The translations under genes were made by a program, and so were the position numbers. 64,000 nucleotides of DNA, taken from the NCBI GenBank assembly GCA_035048815.1, contig JAUCBN010000047.1:13296001-13360000 (forward strand), written 5' to 3'. Origin of the DNA: Abelmoschus esculentus. Lineage: Eukaryota > Streptophyta > Magnoliopsida > Malvales > Malvaceae. How positions within the stretch are numbered: the stretch's first letter is position 1; each line of letters begins with the position of its first letter. The notes beneath the pieces were generated by a model, which was not told the origin of the DNA, did no database searches, and worked only from the letters and a program-made list of their open reading frames with translations. Of the stretch, positions 60,991 through 64,000 are shown in pieces.

Positions 60991-61149
60991 CAGGGGACCG
61001 GAGGAATAGTCGTTCTCTAAAAATTTAAATTTATATACGAAATTAAGAAAGTTAAATTTTTAATATATTTTTTATTAAAAATTTATTTTTGTCCTTAACA
61101 TTTTATAAATTTATTCTATTAATATAAAATTTTGCCTCCGTACCTACTG
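60991..61149. mobile_element. Decayed hAT-type MITE, 159 bp
   Basis: Starts CAGGGGACCGGAGGA and ends, reversed, CAGTAGGTACGGAGGCA. These are diverged CAGGGG-CGGAG ends of the hAT type. The flanking 8-mers do not match, so the call rests on the ends and size only. Confidence 0.4.
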
Positions 61150-61765
61150 CCATTGTCCATAGTTCATCGTTTTCTAGCTTTTATTTCGCACTTTTAGAAA
61201 CTAGTTTTCCTGGTACAACCTATTTTCAATGGGTTGTTTTGCTTTGTATATTGAGTCTAATGTTACTGACCATCCTATTAAAAATGTTCTTATGACAAGT
61301 AGATATATACTTTGGAAATGTGAGTTTCTTGGGGGTTTAAGTTTTTTGACTTGTAAAGTAAACAATATTCTCAGATGGAGGAGGAAGGTGGTTCTAATTT
61401 GATGATCGAGTATTCTGATCTAATATGGTTCAAAGCAGAGTGATCGTGTTTTTATAGGCTACACCAGCAGCCAGAACACTTCATCATGTCCTTGATGTAA
61501 TTGAACCGTTGGTCCATTATAGGCTGCCAAGGAACATGGTTTGTCAAAGCTATTTCTATTCTTCTGGTATACTATTACATTTACAGGCTTTTGGGAGGAA
61601 AGTGTTTATGGAAGTTGCAATGACGTGAAAAGTCTGAAGCTGTAGCTTGTTTATTTATGGCTGAACTGTTCAAATTCAGTTGGTTCATGTCTGAAACAGG
61701 GTTGAGTTTCTTCAATTCTCACGAATTGGACGCAAACTTCATGGTACAAATATATTTCTCCTACT

Positions 61766-62264
61766 CTACCTTCGTATGACATGCACTTCCCTTGATTGCC
61801 GATCAACATGCTCGATCCATCGCCTCTCAGCTTTACCTGAATTCGCTCAATTGCCTGCAACGTGCGCAATATCCAACCCTTTCCCTACCGGAAGGAACAC
61901 ACAATGAACCACCCTGTGAGATCTCTCGTCGACAACCCTGCTCCACCTGAAAGTTGAAGTACTTCTGGAACTGCTATTCTTGCATGCCAGTACTGCTCCC
62001 CTCTCAGTTTTCCACCCTTAATATCCTTGAACACTCATTTCGATGGCTGTCCACCTCCATGAAATCTATGCCGTTTAATCCTTTCACTACCTCCGCCGCC
62101 TCTCCGAGAATGGCTTCTGCCGACATTCCGGCCTCTTCAAGGGGCTCCACGTATTCTAATCTCGATCTTTCGTTGGGGACTATACATACATGCCTTCCTT
62201 TCGTATGGCTGCTAGCCAACGCCATCCCGTTGGTGTTGCCAGCTGCATTGTTGTCCGAGTTCAT
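61766..62264 (-). pseudogene. DUF1442 family pseudogene
   Basis: Decayed copy of a plant DUF1442 gene (Rossmann-like methyltransferase fold by family annotation, function unknown). Recognisable in order on the minus strand: ASSHTKGRHVCIVPNERSRL, AEVVKGLNGIDFMEVDSHR, then after a one-base frameshift near 62005 ERGAVLACKNSS, then RVVHCVFLPVGKGLDIAHV, an in-frame TGA, and the family C-terminus RRWIEHVDRQSREVHVIRR with its natural stop at 61766. The N-terminal 50-60 residues of the family (the WSPETA block) were not found. The position next to the GIL1-like gene matches the order At1g12320/At1g12330 that I recall from Arabidopsis. Confidence 0.85.
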
Positions 62265-62483
62265 ACAACATTGTTTTTTTGATATATTCACGGAGCTTGG
62301 TGGGATGCTCCTCTGTCTTACTACGGTGCGGAAGGCTCGAAATCAGGGCGAAACTTAGGCTAAGAGTTTAGGGGGATTAAACTAAAATTTTGAAACTTTT
62401 AAATAATTTTCAGAAATCTCTTCAATCATATCATACATAACATGTATCGCCTATTCGAGTTGGGAGGAAAAAAAGAATGTACA

Positions 62484-63960
62484 TCAAGAACTCATTAAAC
62501 TGCAGTCATTTAGCTCATTAATTATTGTCACCATGCTAGGTCTATCTTCAGGGTGTTCATTGGTGCAACGAAGTGCGATTTCCCCCAGCTTTGCTGCCAT
62601 GGATTCTGAAAATTCTCCTCTTAGATTTGGGTCAACAAAATCTTCAAACCTGCTACATTCTGCTCCCGATCGCATTGAGCTTGTAAGTTGAAGTTTACCA
62701 GACAGAATTTGAAGAACAATCACTCCAAATGCAAATATGTCTGTCTTGTCTGTAAACCGGCCGGTCGTAACATATTCCGGTGCCAGATAACCCATAGCAG
62801 CACTTACTTTAAGAGTTGAGTACACAATGTCATCAGCAAGAATCTTGTAAAGACCAGAGTCTGCAATCAAGGGGTTGAATTGGTGGTCAATCAGAACTTT
62901 CTCTACTGATATGTTGCGGTGGACTATCGTCGGCTTGCTTGCTTCACTTCTATGCAAATATTCAATACCTGTTGGAAGCAAATATGCAACAAAAGTTAAT
63001 CAAAGAGAAATGTTTTTGCTCTTTGATCATTTAGGCCTCATAACCGGATCAAAAACTAACCTTTTGCTATGCCATTGATGATGGAAGTCCTTGTTGGCCA
63101 GTCGAACACCGGTTTGCCACCGTCTTCTACATCGAGATATTTGGATACGTTTCCGTTTGAAGCAAAGTCATATACAAGAAAACATTCACCTCTGGCCTTT
63201 GAACAGCAAAAGCCTCGAAGCGTGACGAGGTTTTCATGTCTCAAGGAGGTTAACAAGTACAAGCCCTTGACGAACTCTGCTTCCTCAGATTTGCAGCTGG
63301 TCACGTTTATGCTCCTAATGGCTACATGAGAACCGTCTCTTAGAACCCCTTTGTAAACGGATGAGAAATTGGTCTTTCCCAGTAAGTTCAGCTCGGAAAA
63401 ACATCGAGTGGCGGACTCGATTTCTTCTAGACTGAACCTAAACTTATCCAAATGTTCCCGGGAAAATCCGATGTTGTTCCATCCATCACCTAATGGATCC
63501 CATCCGTATGAATATTCAAGTGTTACAAGTGGAGAAACACTTCCATTCCTTTGAAGTTCCTTTGCCTGGTCAGTGCTAAGGCGCCCATCAGAAGTTTCGG
63601 ATGTATTTCCGATCTTTCGTTTCTTCCTACGGTAGTGAAAGAGTGCAAGAAATCCAGCAACAGTACAAACGAAAACAACTGCAATAACCCCTGAAAGAAC
63701 AGGTAACAACCGGAATCTCGACGGTTTCGAACAACGAGTGTGGTCACAATGTCCCTGGTTAGGTAAAGCATGGGAGTTAACAACAGGAACCGAATCATTT
63801 AGATGTGATCGGGTAGGTCCAAGCTGGTCGATGTTCATGTTATCGAATCGAGTGCAACGTCTCAACTTGGGAAAGCCTGTTCCACATAGACCTGGATTGT
63901 TCTCACCATGGAATTCTCCATTTAATCTCTTCAGACCTTGGTTTTCATTCATTACAGACC
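62484..63960 (-). CDS. LRR receptor-like pseudokinase, At4g22730/At5g51560 type (5' part outside window)
   Basis: C-terminal part of a membrane LRR receptor-like protein. Two exons in the window: 63960-63061 and 62968-62484. The first begins at an acceptor (GATTTAG) with the end of the LRR region (NGEFHGENNPGLCGTGFPKL), then one membrane segment (VLSGVIAVVFVCTVAGFLAL) and the start of the kinase fold. The glycine loop is degraded (LLGKTNFSSVYKG), the ATP-binding lysine is Arg (HVAIRSIN), HRD is HRN, and DFG is DSG (LIADSGLYK). Later helices are well kept (AAMGYLAPEYVTTGRFTDKT, DIFAFGVIVLQILSGK). All core catalytic residues are replaced, so it should signal without phosphotransfer, as I recall for its relatives. 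The LRR exons and start codon lie to the right of the window. Confidence 0.9.
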
Positions 63961-64000
63961 CTAAATCAGTCTAAGCTAACATAAAGAGCATGAATTATAT

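Larger units (their letters stand above)
56300..61765. other. Intergenic, 5.5 kb, repeat-rich
   Basis: AT-rich DNA containing a SINE-like copy (57210-57345), a small GC-rich hairpin (GAGAGGC-GATT-GCCTCTC near 57730), an unexplained GC-richer island (58138-58440), a foldback element (59166-59421), a degenerate telomere-like patch (60648-60765) and a decayed hAT element (60991-61149). No gene with support. Confidence 0.45.

Noticed and set aside
61954..62358. Plus-strand open frame of 134 codons
   Set aside because: It lies antisense to the DUF1442 pseudogene, whose conserved motifs are on the minus strand; it is a shadow frame with no family resemblance.
1..64000. CRISPR arrays, operons or other prokaryotic features
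   Set aside because: No spaced direct repeats or bacterial-type gene layout occur; introns and gene content show a plant nuclear genome.

Overview
The window is nuclear DNA of a dicot plant. The genes are split by short AT-rich introns with GT-AG junctions, the intergenic DNA is very AT-rich and full of small non-autonomous transposons, and every recognisable protein is plant-type. The gene set and order point to a rosid, and a Malvaceae species such as cotton is my guess; no search was possible, so that is an impression.

Layout, left to right. 1-7.6 kb: most of a KDM5-type histone H3K4 demethylase (JMJ17-like, minus strand, 3' part beyond the left edge). 9.1-10.6 kb: complete beta-tubulin (minus). 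10.8-14.4 kb: repeats plus an exon-like relic. 14.4-17.1 kb: DUF3527 protein (plus). 17.9-19.0 kb: intronless sugar-phosphate/nucleotide-sugar translocator (plus). 21.2-22.3 kb: ACC-synthase-like aminotransferase pseudogene (plus). 22.6-25.3 kb: LRR receptor-like kinase, At1g12460 type (minus). 28.4-31.1 kb: VTT/SNARE-associated membrane protein (minus). 35.5-37.4 kb: four-ACT-domain protein, ACR8-like (plus). 37.8-42.9 kb: nested small transposons. 43.3-45.3 kb: AT-hook protein, AHL type (plus). 46.2-47.1 kb: CLPR2 pseudogene (minus). 48.5-50.1 kb: cornichon (plus). 51.5-53.5 kb: sterol 4-alpha-methyl oxidase SMO1 (plus). 54.2 kb: truncated tRNA-Lys. 54.7-56.3 kb: GIL1/DUF641-like coiled-coil protein (minus). 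56.3-61.8 kb: repeats. 61.8-62.3 kb: DUF1442 pseudogene (minus). 62.5 kb to the right edge: 3' part of a second LRR receptor pseudokinase (minus).

The genes do not form an operon-like unit; they are independent housekeeping, signalling and chromatin genes. What binds the window together is ancestry: from memory, the order interleaves several Arabidopsis blocks (At1g12320-At1g12500, At1g63490-At1g63520, At4g12080-At4g12110, At4g22730-At4g22770), as expected if the Arabidopsis copies were thinned out after genome duplication. Three broken genes (ACS-like, CLPR2, DUF1442) show the same thinning in this genome.

I found no clearly new biological system. The most unusual items are the rearranged CLPR2 pseudogene with a perfect 30-bp inverted copy of its own exon-intron junction, the hAT-like element with GC-rich subterminal repeats, the long-armed foldback elements, a GC-AG intron in the AHL gene, and an out-of-frame conserved-looking start in the DUF3527 gene.
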